Shown: positions 10,429 through 21,328, counted from the first letter of the stretch. The stretch: DNA of 24,157 nt from Trachelipus rathkii (GCA_015478945.1 JABUQX010028394.1:1-24157); one strand, 5' to 3'. The notes: generated by a model not told the origin, from the sequence alone. A program made the numbers and translations.

Positions 10429-13200
10429 TAGAAAAGGGAGGGAGATGAGAACAAGAGACTGTGCTACGATTCTTCAAGGAAAATGAAGCTCTAAAGTGAA
10501 GAGTTATATCAGCGGGAGTTAAAATTAACAGGCATACACAATGCCACCTCGGTTATGTCGGTGTCGCGTGGTGGCACAAGGTGTTTCGATTTGGCTACCT
10601 CCAGGCTCAAGGCTCGCGCGACGCGCGCACCATTTTAATATAAACACTCTTTCGTTTCCCTCTAGTAGGAGAAAAATTTCCGTACAACACAAACGGTGAC
10701 AATTTTGTGAGTCGATTGCTTTGAATTCCTCAATCCTTTCTGCTTGTTGTTCGAACACTTCTTGTTACTTCTCAAATGTTGTTATTGACCCAATTTCAAA
10801 AGGAGAGAAAATGAAACCAAAGAAGAAAAGTGAGTGGAGCGCAGGGCGGTATGCGCCAATACAATATTATATATTCTATTCCCGTTTCCAACCAAATTTC
10901 GCGGAGATTTTAATGGGCGGTGTAATCATAAATATACCTATTTTACAAAGCATTAATGGCATTATGGTGTTACTAAAATCTTTGAAAATAAAAAATAAAT
11001 GGACATGATGAAGGGTGAATTTATCAGATGTAATTTTTATGATAACTTAATTAATTTAATGGTGTAAGTAAAATAATATTAATAAAAAGACACGCTTATT
11101 TTTTTATTTTATTTTACAAGATGGCGTGATGAATTGAAAATTAACGATGCAGGGCCCTGATCATCTCTTTCAACCATCACCATGAAAAAATAATAATTAA
11201 ATGCAATGGCTTTCAGCCCCATGGTGTTCCAATACTTTTTGTATTATTACTTTTCTTTTTTAAAAAAGAAAGATTTTATTTTAATGTTTAAAGTACAACA
11301 CCAAAAACTGATGTACTAATGATTTCGTTCATTCACTACAGTTATCACAAAATGCAATTTAGTGGGCAAAATATAATAATAATATAAAAATAATAATTAT
11401 TATAAAAATCGAAATTTTTAGTTATATCTTATATTAACGGTGGATCCACCTATAATAAAAAAAATTTATTAAACATTCTTAGATAAAAATCCACTAACAA
11501 TATTTCAGTATTTCACAAATAACCCATATATAATATATATTTAATATAAATATAATACAATAATATAATAAAATATGTTTTTTGATTGAAGAATCAAATA
11601 ACCTGAAAATGTGTGGAGTGGTAATCTAGGGGCTCGCTATTCTTACGGATAATCATGTGACGCTTTGGGGCCTGAGAGGAGAGGTGTTACTAGGATGAGT
11701 AAGTAGCAATGGGCCAGGGAAGTTGGGATGACGCGCTCGTACTGCTTGATTTCATCTCAATTAAAGAAAATGTTATCTGTCATCATTCATGTCAAAGGAA
11801 TAGGCCAATTTTTTTACTAAGCGATATAGGAAGATTTCTGATTCCTTATCTACTATCTATGGATAGAAGGGACAGTTAAAGCAGTCTTCTAGTGATATTA
11901 TATTTCGCCCAACTGTGCGGACTGTTCAACAGAGCAAAAATTCAAATCCACCAAAATAGAGTCCATTATAAAGAACACCCTGAGAGAAAAATGAAAATTA
12001 ACTTTTATTGATAATAAAATATAAAGAAAATCTAATTGCAAGGAAAGGAGTTGAATAGTGTAATATGTAGTATTAATAATTATAATGAACATATTTTGCC
12101 TTGATGAAAAAAAATTGTAGAGGTGCCACAAAAAAACCCAAACTTTATTGTATTAGCAGTGTCTCAATAAAGAATAAAAGAAACAATAGCATTCAAGCCC
12201 CGCATCTTTACCCCACTATGGCTATATTCCATCTAAATATTTACTGATGGACCTCAATCCAATCTAATATTCTGTATTCCTGATGCTTATTCCATCTAAT
12301 AACAGGAAGTGGTAGAAATTTCATGTTTCATTAAATAATTAATAATGATATATTAGAGGGAGCCCACAAATTTATGATCCACATTGAAAAAGATATACAA
12401 ACCTTTATTACTTTTTATTTATATAAGGTCAAGAATAATTATGGCAAAAAGGGGGCGGATGAGATAGATAAAAGATTTTTTTAGCTTCCATTATGATTGT
12501 ATGGAGCCTGATTCTTTTATTTAAATTATAAAATTGTTTATTCAATGCATGTTAAAAAGGGGTCATCCAACTTAATTAAGACTACCTCCTTGTTTCAAAG
12601 CATGTGAATTATTATACAAATATAACCATCTTTTCATGATATGTTTACCTACAACCTATATTTTATTATTATATTATAGTAGATATATATAATTATATGG
12701 TGGAGGAAAGTAGCTCTTTAAAGGAAACCATATTTTTAATTAGTTTTGGTACCAGGTTGTTATAATTGGATCAAAGGCACAACCAGAATATTATGATTAT
12801 AATAAAAAATTTATTCTTTTCTATATGTGTATGTTGATAAATAATTAAATATTTAATATATTAATAAAAAATATAAATCTAATCCCTTATATATATTATC
12901 TATGGAATGTGTGCTGTTAGAGAGGTAGATAAGGGATCTAATTCTCGCACAATAGCGTATAGCACTATCAACTCCATCAGATTACCCAGCAGGAGCGACT
13001 GAGGCATCATTGAATGGATTTGGCCAAATGAGTCAATATCCTTCATCACGGCCAAAGGACAAACCAATACAGGAATTCCTATGTGTTCGGTCGTACGGTT
13101 ACTCTGAGGCCGCCGAAAGAAAGGCCGCTTTGGTTCCTAAGATATTATCGGATTCCATTATTGAGATTTCCTAGGAAACGTCCTTTGTAATGTTATGTTA
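10429..13200. other. AT-rich region with islands of ordinary composition, no gene recognised
   Basis: Less AT-rich islands lie at about 10430-10860, 11590-11790 and 12900-13200, separated by TAAT-rich sequence. I compared translations of these islands with transposase and reverse-transcriptase motifs that I know and found no convincing match. The 77-codon open frame at 10525-10758 (-) and the 95-codon frame at 10721-11008 (+) overlap and show no domain. The island at 12900-13200 looks like decayed complex DNA and may be an old unrecognised insertion. Confidence 0.5.
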
Positions 13201-13532
13201 TTTGAAATTATATATATTTTATAACTATTGTTTGACTCCTAATTAACAACATCGGTACATTTGAAATTACAAACCCAGTAACTATAGTAACCCGAATATA
13301 ACTTGAGGTAGGTAATTTATTATTATTTATATATAAAAATATATAAATATATATATATATAATAATATATAATAATATTAATATATATATAAATATATAT
13401 AATATATACTTAGTGGGGATAAATTTTATTCTTATTCCCCCTACTATTAGGACCATATTTTAAAGGGTTTCTAATATAATTATATATATTATATAATAAT
13501 ATATAACCTTACATTCATTTATATAAAATTAG

Positions 13533-13563
<31 letters not shown>

Positions 13564-16500
13564 TTATATATTAAAATAATATTTTATATATTAATTATTA
13601 TTATTATATACAGGGCCGTATTATCCATTTATCATTTCAACTTTACGGATAATAATATATAAAATATTTATGTAGAGGCATTTTACCCTTATTATCATAT
13701 GTAATATTAAACTATTTTTAATTATTATTACCTATTTTATAATGATATTATATGTGATAAGGCAAAGCAGTATTAATACCGATATATATAACTAATAATT
13801 TAATATTCTATTTTATATTATTATTATTAGGATTGATATCATTTTTTACCATATCTACCACTTATTCTGTTATTCAATCATCCTTGTAAGATATATATTT
13901 AGAAAGGTTATGGAGAAGCAGAAGAAAAAACATATTAATTGTTAATGGAATAAATATATTATCGGCCTCCTACTAAAGGTCAATCCATATACATTTTATA
14001 ATAATTTGGAATTTTAATATTATTTATAGGTAACATAATAAATATGAAAATTTTAACCTACTAATAAAATTAAACTAAAAAACATATAAAAAACCTCAAA
14101 TAAATATTTTCATTTTAAATTAAAAATATCCTTGTTCTTCTCTGCCACATATACAAGAGTATAATCTATAGAAAGTATCTATGGTGATCTAATATAAATT
14201 AAAAATTTTATTCACTCATACTCAAATATTACCTAACTTATATATTCCTTTATAATAAACTTTTTAATAATTTTATTACAAAATATAATATATTATATAA
14301 GTAGTAATTACAAAAACACTACTCATACTCATATAAATACCATATAAAGGCATTATAATATTATGGGGCTAACCCGAATAATATATTAATCCACCCTACG
14401 CTGCCTCCCTCTCTACCCCCTAACCCTAACCAAAGTGAAATTATATAATTATATTTTATCTAAATATATATAATAATGTTATATAAAATTAAATAATACT
14501 TTACTCTTACTTATAATATTTATTATCCCCTCAATACCTCTAAGGGCCACACGATAATATAATATAGTTTTTATCTTATACCATAATAATAATTACACGC
14601 TATATTCACCATGCAGGCACCATATTTATGAGTTAATTTTAAAGACTACTTGTCTGACGTAATTTTTAAGTACCTATTGCATTTGAAATATTATTATGAA
14701 AACAATTTATTTTATGGTACCCCTAATATTAAATATTATAACATATTGTTTTCTTTATATATATGAATACCAAATAAGGTGGTGGGGTAGAAACCATCCT
14801 TTATAAATACGTAACCTAATTTATATTAATACCTCTGTTTATGGGATAATTATATTTGAGGGGAAAACCTTAGTGCCATTATATATAACTTTTTTTTTCA
14901 TTAATAATAATTATATAGATAACTTATAAAGTTGACATTATGCGAAATTTATATGCGAGTTCTTGTCAATCTTTTTTTATATTTAATAATAAACAATTTA
15001 TTATATAATAATAAATATAATAATAAATCTCACTATTCTATTTATAGATACAATAAAACAAAGCTAGGTATAATATAAACAATCATTGTCAATCACAATA
15101 TATATTAATATAAATATATATTTACATCATAGTTATATATAGGGGCTTTTATTAATTATTATCATCTAATAATAAATTTAGACCTAAAATATAATAAATA
15201 TAATAATATATACCAAAAGGTTAAAAAAAAATTCTTTATATTACTAATAAGGAAAGAAATTTTAATAAGATAATATATATAAATTATACCCAAGCCTAAT
15301 ATTATAATTATTTATTTATAGCTGATTTAATAATAATATATAAAATAATTTAATATAATAATTACCCTAAATCATAAACCGTGAGTGAGGTATATATATG
15401 ATAATATATAAATAAATATAATAATATATATTAATAAATAAAATATACTACCGGGGGGCATATAGTATTGTTATTGTCAATACTACAGTATTGTTATTTT
15501 GATATATTTTTAATATATAATTTATTTTTTATTATTATCATAATATAATATATAAAACCTAGGGAGAAAGAAATGTGGTCGTTAATACTTCAATAATAAA
15601 TATAATATTTGTACTATTATTATATAAGAAAACTTAGAGTTTATATATATTATATTAAAATTTAATTAAACCCTTATTATTATTAATATTATTATAATAT
15701 TTATTATTATTCCATTTATATAAAAATTTATTAACTTATTATTAATTATTAATTCATTAATTCAATATTATTTTATTAATATTACTCTATTATTCATCTA
15801 TATAATTTTTAATATTATAAAAGTCACATTATTATAAAATTACTAGTATTAAAATGTATATCTAAATTTAAAACCATCTTATTTAAAGCCCGATTTTTAT
15901 ATATTTTGGTCTAATTTTATACACTCTATTTGTGGTAAATATAATTGTTATATAATTATTATTTATTATTTGATTTTTTATTATTTAGGCGTGTTATATT
16001 TGATTCAATGATAGCCTTTTATTTATAATTAGGGTAGGTGATGTGATTAGATTAAGAGGCGAGGTGCTACTTAAACGAAAACTTGTGTTCATTAAAATTT
16101 AATTTCCCTTAATTTTACTTGTTATTTCAAATGGTTATTGTGCTCAAAAAGAACCACCAAAACTAAGGAGGGGGGCCAAAGGATTTACTTTAAGGGGATA
16201 TCTTTGTCATTATTTAAGTAAGCTTCTCTCCTTCAGGAAAATTATATTATAAATGTAGACCAAAACCGGTATGTCCCTCTACTAGAACATATATTTATAT
16301 TATTAAACTGTTTTTTTTTATGTAAAACTTGTAAATGGAGAAGGTAAAATGTATTATAATATCATTTTTTATAGAAGTTATTGCACCTTCATGGTTCCAA
16401 ATTAGAATTATTAATTTATAATTATATATTATATTATTTCATTATTCTTATTCTTTAGCCTCTTTATTATATTATTTATTATTTTAATATTATTAGAAGT

Positions 16501-17046
16501 TATCAATCAATTATTATTAATTCACCTTCCTGTATTATTGATGTATGTTACATTTTTATTTTTATTCTCATTACAAAGGAATGAAAAATGATTAGTATTC
16601 CCAAGGATACGTTCTTCCCTATTTATATTTTTATTTATTATATTATTCTATTAATTTTTTATCTTCTCTAATTAATTTTGTTTCAGAGTTAGTTATGATT
16701 AATTTATCGTATAGGTTCCTTAATTTTATTATATTAATTTATTTAATTAAAATTTTTAAATTATAAAGACATGAATACCGGCGATTATAAACTACGATAA
16801 TTAATTATTAAACAATATGAAATTATTCTGTTATTACATTTGTGGTTATTATAATTATGGTGCCAATATTATTTCTTATATTAATATAATTATTAATTAT
16901 TATTTTTTTCTTACTATTATCCATTCACTCTCAAATCTCATTAAAACATTATATTTCATCTTTCATTTATTATTATTTTAATTATTATTATATATATGTT
17001 TATAGGATCATTATTATTCTATTAATTATTATATTATTATATATTA

Positions 17047-17078
<32 letters not shown>

Positions 17079-17350
17079 AAATATGTGGTTATAAAATTAT
17101 TATTATATATATATATTTATTAATTATTATATTATTATTCTGTAATTATTTCGTATAATATATTTTTTATACCATAACATACTTTAAAAAAACAAGAATT
17201 AATAATATATTAATTATGAAATTATTATAAATAACAGTCCAGTCTTTAATTATTATATTATTATTAACCAATTAATTAAACCTTCATTTATATCTCCATC
17301 AGGTTAGATATTATTATATATTAATATATTATATATATAATATTGTGTCT
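13201..17350. repeat. Very AT-rich degenerate TAA/TTA/TA low-complexity block
   Basis: For about 4 kb the sequence is almost entirely A and T, in irregular TAT, TTA and ATAAT words. Purer runs occur: TA-rich at about 13325-13410, TA at about 13531-13556 and a clean (ATT)n at about 17050-17079. Short C- or G-bearing words are scattered through it. One of these, ccctaaccctaacc near 14418, resembles telomeric repeat but is only two units long. Stop codons are dense in every frame and there is no gene. The irregular motif order differs from the clean TA tracts seen after 20 kb. This could reflect an old decayed microsatellite domain or poorly resolved sequence. Confidence 0.75.
17050..17079. repeat. 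(ATT)n trinucleotide microsatellite
   Basis: A near-perfect run of about ten TTA/ATT units is the cleanest trinucleotide repeat in the AT-rich block. The surrounding kilobase reads like interrupted copies of the same motif, which suggests that the block grew from TTA-type microsatellite sequence. Confidence 0.9.
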
Positions 17351-18763
17351 CCATATTTATACGTTTATAAATCTGCGGATTAAAGATGCTATTTTTGTGT
17401 GTAATTTTCATAAGAATATAAATCTTACAATGTCTAAAAATAAACTTAATGAATTAATTATATTTTATTTTAATCTGAAAAGGCCACGATTAACCAAAAA
17501 ATGATTAAGCAAACCAGCCAATTGCTTACAAACATAAACCAAATACCTATTTACTTAATAACATTATACATAAATAAGCCATTCTAGAGATTTGACTTTC
17601 TAATTCGATTCGTGAAACTTCTTGCGTAAACCTAATTACTCTTCCTTGGTCTCGAAGTTGTTGTAAAATAATTGGAAACACATACTTTCATGCATATTCT
17701 AGAATTTGACTATTAATATCTATCTCGAGTTTAGAATCCTTTGCTCAAATAGGGAAAAAATTCAACCACCAACTTCCAATTTTTTGATGGATATTCATAA
17801 TAGAAAGTAAATTTTGAATATGCAGATTAAGGAAGATTTTTTATGTGTGTAATTGAGAATACACATACTGTTATAAATTTTTTCAGTTTTTAGTGTTTAT
17901 AGGAATATCATTCATAAACCTTATATCTTTGTGGCGTCTACCCATTCGGTCCAATAAATGGTCTAGAAATAAATAATGGTTATCAAGCAAGTTGGTCTTT
18001 GTCTCATTAAAGAAGAAAACTAAAGATATTTTCTTTTTTCATTTTCGGATTGCAAAATGGACAACTAAGTTACCTTTATAATAACAATAACCTTTGAGCT
18101 CGCTCGTTGACCTAAAATTCCCTTTTACGAAGGCTGAACACTTGGTTGTTGCGTTATTATATTAAGTTTTGAGCCAATTCTCCGATCAGATACAGAACGC
18201 AATTAAGCAAGTCTTTTCATTTCACGGACACGTGCAAGTGAAAGGTGCTCTAATTTTTGAATAAAATGGGCAATTTTACGTTTAAGATAGTCCCAAACCC
18301 AGTCCTATCCAGTCGAGCGTATCCTCTATGTACACGGTAATTAATTTTCAAACTTTTTGCAAGGGAAAATGTTAGACATGTAAATCCTATGACGAGCGAG
18401 GTTTCTTATGGAATGAACTAAAACATAAGTTCTTTCTTTACATTTGTGTTTTTGACGTAGTTTTACAGACTAATGCAAGACTTTAGAATTTTTACTTTGG
18501 AATTTGTCGAGGGCTTCTTATGTATTTGTAAGTTTTTTTTTGAGTAATTGACATTTTCTCCCACCAATCACAGCATAGCCCCTGCAGACTTCTAAGTCGA
18601 TAATCCTTTCACTCTCCAATGAAATAATTTTCTGCGATTAGTAGAAGAAAAATCTACAGTTGATTCAAAGTTTGAGTCTCGAATGAAGTAATCTACTAAT
18701 TTTTCTACCAAATTTGCTTTTTCAATAACACGTCATTGCTAAATGTGAACATAACAGAGTAAA
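17351..18763. other. Moderately AT-rich complex sequence, no gene recognised
   Basis: Composition becomes more balanced and word usage looks like unique DNA. On the minus strand a 44-codon stretch near 18737-18605 is open, and a few other short segments (about 17960-17900 and 17680-17590) read for 30 or so codons without stops. I cannot match any of them to a family, and runs of that length are not surprising. It may be unique intergenic or intronic sequence, or an old element that I do not recognise. Confidence 0.45.
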
Positions 18764-18914
18764 TTTTTTTTCGCTCATGGGCAGAGCCATAATCTAGGAG
18801 GGGGTGTGTTCAATTTTTATGACTGAGCAAGAGGGAGCCAAGAATAGAACAGACACGGAATAACCTGGGTCTCATGCTTAGTTGGGCGTGTGCTCTACCG
18901 CTGAGCCACCGGTT
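18764..18914 (-). mobile_element. Decayed tRNA-headed SINE with short A tail
   Basis: On the minus strand the sequence beginning at about 18914 has the layout of a tRNA-derived SINE head. It contains TGGCTCAGCGG, which fits the RNA polymerase III A-box consensus (TRGCNNAGYNGG), followed by TAGAGCAC. About 30 nt further on comes a degraded B box (GGTTATTCC, against the usual GGTTCGANTCC). An anticodon-arm-like region lies between the two but no longer folds cleanly. A body of about 90 nt follows and ends in an A8 run (18764-18771 read on the minus strand). No clear target-site duplication is visible. It lies on the same strand as the LINE fragment at 19.27-19.68 kb. The B-box damage argues against present-day transcription. 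Confidence 0.6.
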
Positions 18915-19268
18915 GTTATTTTTGTTTTTAATCCATTGCTTCTTGAACTTTGCAAAAAAAATATTCATCTTTTTCATATTAACAACTTTTTAAAAATTAA
19001 TTCCCAAACAAGTTTTGTTAATTTTAAATTTTCCATATAGCTAAATCGAAAATATTGTTGTTCTGTTTATTTAATCTAACAGTTTTATTTTATCTAAAAT
19101 AACCAAGAATAAAATTTTGTTGCTCCTCCTTTAGTAAAAATAGATTTTAATTTTGTTTTAATTTTATAAAATTTTGCATTAAGAATATATGGTTGTATTG
19201 ATAGAAACATTATTTTAGAATGTTTAAAGTTTGCCCATATGAAACTATATCTAATATGAATAAAATAT
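18915..19268. other. AT-rich spacer between SINE and LINE fragment
   Basis: This is A/T-rich sequence with no recognisable gene. On the minus strand it directly follows the recognisable end of the RT fragment and might be decayed LINE C-terminus (for example the segment at about 19240-19140). No conserved motif remains to support that. Confidence 0.4.
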
Positions 19269-19269
19269 G

Positions 19270-19680
19270 AAAATAAGACTATTTATGTGTTCTTTGAAAG
19301 AAAGCTTGTCATCAAGGATAGCACCTAATAACTTGGTAAACAATAACCGAAGAATAATTACATCCTTTGCTTTTACATTTAGTTGGATAGGATTCTTTTG
19401 ATTTGTTATTACTACTTAATTTTTTTTATAAGTTTACGGAGAGTCCGTTAAGATTGCAATGTCTTCAGCATATTGAGAGCTTATTGAACTGTGACAATTT
19501 TGAGTCATTTGTTTATATATTAAAGAATAGCGCCCCCAAATAGAACCCTGAGGGACATCTTTGGAGATTGAGGCGTGTGAGGATGATGTGTCCTAAACAA
19601 ACGTATTATGTCAGGTCAGATAAGTATGACTGAAACCAATTTAGTGAACCATTAGTGACATCAAGTCTTTCTAAATTTTT
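19270..19680 (-). mobile_element. Broken non-LTR reverse-transcriptase fragment (Jockey/CR1-like)
   Basis: Read on the minus strand and allowing frame changes, this is the palm region of a LINE reverse transcriptase, the enzyme that copies element RNA into a nicked chromosomal site. In order I see LDVTNGSLNWFQSYLSD (about 19668-19615), then SISKDVPQGSIWG (about 19575-19530), which matches the family motif GVPQGSILG. Next comes ALFFNI-TND, matching LLFNIYIND, and then QYAEDIAIL (19475-19449), where the catalytic box YADD has become YAED. The last block is KLLGAILDDKLSFKEHINS (about 19334-19278). Stops and at least two frameshifts interrupt it. The 5' and 3' parts of the element are missing. 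The motif set fits the Jockey/CR1 group; I cannot fix the clade further. Confidence 0.78.
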
Positions 19681-19827
19681 CTAATTATTTCTAATTATAA
19701 ATTAATTTTTTTTATAATTATTCTTTTTTATCTTATTTTATTGTTTTAAATTTGCTGATCATGAATCTCTTATGATTATAAGCGTTCTGATACTAAATTA
19801 TGTTTATTATTTAGCATACTCAAACAC
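19681..19827. other. AT-rich spacer before the CA array
   Basis: This is mostly ctaattat/ttttttataatta-type AT-rich sequence, with a short complex stretch around 19757-19825. It could contain decayed upstream LINE sequence, but no motif is left to show it. Confidence 0.4.
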
Positions 19828-19829
19828 CA

Positions 19830-19867
<38 letters not shown>

Positions 19868-19933
19868 ACCACACAACACACACACACACACATACACACA
19901 CATCACCACACAACACACACACACACACACACA
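19828..19933. repeat. Compound (CA)n microsatellite
   Basis: A pure (AC)n run of about 34 nt (19833-19866) is followed by an interrupted block in which caccacacaac plus a CA run occurs twice, at 19867 and 19904, 37 nt apart. This indicates that a 37-bp segment of the array was itself duplicated. The His/Thr-repeat protein that can be read through it on the + strand is a by-product. Confidence 0.97.
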
Positions 19934-20033
19934 GCGGGCTTGCTTAACGTTATTAGGACACTGTCTTTTCACCCAACTCCATCGGGACAGAAACGCATTT
20001 TCATAAATTATCAGGACATTATGTCACTTATCA

Positions 20034-20162
20034 GGACAATTTGTAATCGAGTTTCACACAATATTATCGATACTTTTAGATGTAAAATATCGGACGAGAA
20101 ATTTGTTATCGAGCTTCACACAAAATTATCGATACTTTTAGATGTAAACTATCGGACAATTT
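20034..20162. repeat. 62-bp tandem duplication (about 2.1 copies)
   Basis: The segment from ggacaatttgtaatcgag to atcggac (about 20034-20095) is repeated 62 bp later with only a few substitutions (20096-20157). A third partial start, ggacaattt, follows. Each unit carries attatcgatacttttaga and tatcggac, and related tatcagga words also occur just upstream (about 20010-20035). It may be a small minisatellite or the subterminal repeat of an unrecognised mobile element. It ends just before the long TA tract. Confidence 0.9.
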
Positions 20163-20177
20163 GAGATTTTTACCCTT

Positions 20178-20206
20178 ATAATATACTATATATACTATAT
20201 ATATAT

Positions 20207-20280
<74 letters not shown>
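20178..20280. repeat. (TA)n microsatellite
   Basis: A nearly pure TA run about 100 bp long. It is the first of the series of TA tracts that separate the mobile-element pieces from here to the end of the window. Confidence 0.97.
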
Positions 20281-20282
<2 letters not shown>

Positions 20283-20425
20283 GGAGATATAAAATATTGT
20301 ACAGATGTCTACAGATAGGTAATATATATATATATTATATATAATATAATATATATAATATATATTATATAATATTATATCATATATATATATATTATAT
20401 ATATATTATATATATATATAATAAT
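20281..20425. repeat. Short unique sliver followed by (TA)n microsatellite
   Basis: A 40-bp sliver of complex sequence (20281-20320, including gtacagatgtctacagat) is followed by interrupted TA/TATAA repeat to 20425. The sliver is too short to assign. Confidence 0.85.
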
Positions 20426-20600
20426 AAAATTTAGAAATAGGCGTAACATAAAAAAAATATGGAGTCCTGCATTTGTTTTTAAACACATAACAATATGTAG
20501 CATTTTAAATTGTAAATCGCAATTTTCTTTTTTCAAAACCCACTCACGGTTCGTGGGTACGAGGGGAGGGGGAACATTATGAGTGGTGACAACTGTAAAT

Positions 20601-20605
<5 letters not shown>
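20426..20605 (+). mobile_element. Possible LINE 3' end fragment bordered by TA tracts
   Basis: This 180-bp segment of complex sequence ends in tgagtggtgacaactgtaa followed directly by (TA)n. The sense-strand 3' end of the decayed LINE at 21.59-23.29 kb ends in tgagtgatggttaactgtaa, also followed by TA-rich repeat. The similarity is limited to about 20 bases, so shared origin as a LINE 3' terminus is suggested and not shown. A small hairpin, acccac/gtgggt, lies at about 20539-20560. It could equally be unrelated intergenic sequence. Confidence 0.3.
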
Positions 20606-20633
<28 letters not shown>

Positions 20634-20760
20634 TTATATATACTATATTATATATGATTTTGTTATTTTAATATTGGAAATATTTGACATCGACGGATGC
20701 TATATATATATATTATAATATAAATATAATATATATATTTATATATATTATATATATATA
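20606..20760. repeat. (TA)n tracts flanking a 45-bp sliver
   Basis: TA-rich runs at about 20600-20655 and 20701-20760 enclose a short complex piece that contains tgacatcgacggatgc. The second run abuts the left end of the inverted-repeat element. Confidence 0.9.
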
Positions 20761-20865
20761 GGTAAAAGTTACTTAATCGCCCACACGGAACGGGAACTCG
20801 ATCAAAAAAAAAATTTCAACATAGCTGCAATCATATTTAATAGACGATTTTAAGGGGTCGAAAAT

Positions 20866-20867
<2 letters not shown>

Positions 20868-20917
<50 letters not shown>
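20868..20917 (+). repeat. Poly(A) run of 50
   Basis: Fifty consecutive A residues follow the left inverted repeat of the element. A homopolymer of this length is hard to sequence, so the true length is uncertain. Confidence 0.95.
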
Positions 20918-20918
<1 letters not shown>

Positions 20919-21027
20919 AATCATATCTCAAAACTAACAATAGCTACAGTGAAAAGAATACATTTTTGGAATCCTGGTAAAATTTTAGTAAGGTAAATTT
21001 TAATTAAAAGAATACCCAAGGGCTATA

Positions 21028-21228
21028 CCGCACCGATGGGTAGGAGTCGGGGCCTCTCGGCCTTCCGGGGAAACTACAGGGTAGGACTATTCCCCCTCCG
21101 GGAGGGTTCTCCGGAACCCCCGCTCTTTGGGTTTTGGGTGTCGCGGGGGTTCATCCGCCCCTCCCCTACGGGTATGGAAACACGTCCCCCCCTGTGTTCC
21201 CGTCGGCTCGAGCCCCTACTTGCGTGTA
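21028..21228. other. GC-rich foldable core of the inverted-repeat element
   Basis: This patch is strongly GC-rich inside otherwise AT-rich DNA. It holds several perfect inverted repeats: CCCTCC/GGAGGG (21094-21106), GGGTTC/GAACCC (21104-21119), GAACCCCCGC/GCGGGGGTTC (21114-21152, 10-bp arms, 19-nt loop) and the palindrome GGCTCGAGCC (21205-21214). The GAACCC segment can pair either upstream or downstream, so two of these hairpins exclude each other. A 75-codon frame (21036-21263, +) crosses it, with no recognisable domain. It could be captured foreign sequence or a structural part of the element. Confidence 0.6.
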
Positions 21229-21263
21229 ATACCTTTCAAATAATATATATTATGATTATATAA

Positions 21264-21328
21264 TTTTCGCCCTAGAACAGTTAAAAAAAAAAAAAAAAAA
21301 AAAAAAAATTCATTTCGACCCTAGAACA
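21264..21328 (+). repeat. 49-bp direct duplication carrying an A26 run
   Basis: tttcgccctagaaca (near 21265-21279) recurs as tttcgaccctagaaca (near 21313-21328), offset by about 49 bp, with 26 A residues (21283-21308) between the copies. The second copy belongs to the right inverted repeat, so the first looks like a local duplication into which, or with which, the A-run expanded. Confidence 0.75.

Noticed and set aside
14416..14431. Telomere-like ccctaaccctaacc
   Set aside because: Only two units, inside AT-rich sequence and with no array around it, so an interstitial telomeric repeat is not supported.
9046..17350. Mitochondrial DNA or a nuclear mitochondrial insert
   Set aside because: The AT content and TAATA texture recall fungal mitochondrial spacers, but there is no cox, cob, nad, atp, rRNA or tRNA sequence in 8 kb.
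18605..18737. 44-codon open stretch on the minus strand (VIEKANLVEKLVDYF...)
   Set aside because: It looks protein-like, but I cannot match it to a family, it is closed by stops on both sides, and a run of that length can occur by chance.
19772..20164. 130-codon open frame on the + strand with a His/Thr repeat
   Set aside because: Its repeat is the (CA)n microsatellite read in frame and the rest is the 62-bp duplication. No domain is visible.
21036..21263. 75-codon frame across the GC-rich core
   Set aside because: The region is dominated by inverted repeats and the translation resembles no family that I know. The frame length is unremarkable in GC-rich sequence.
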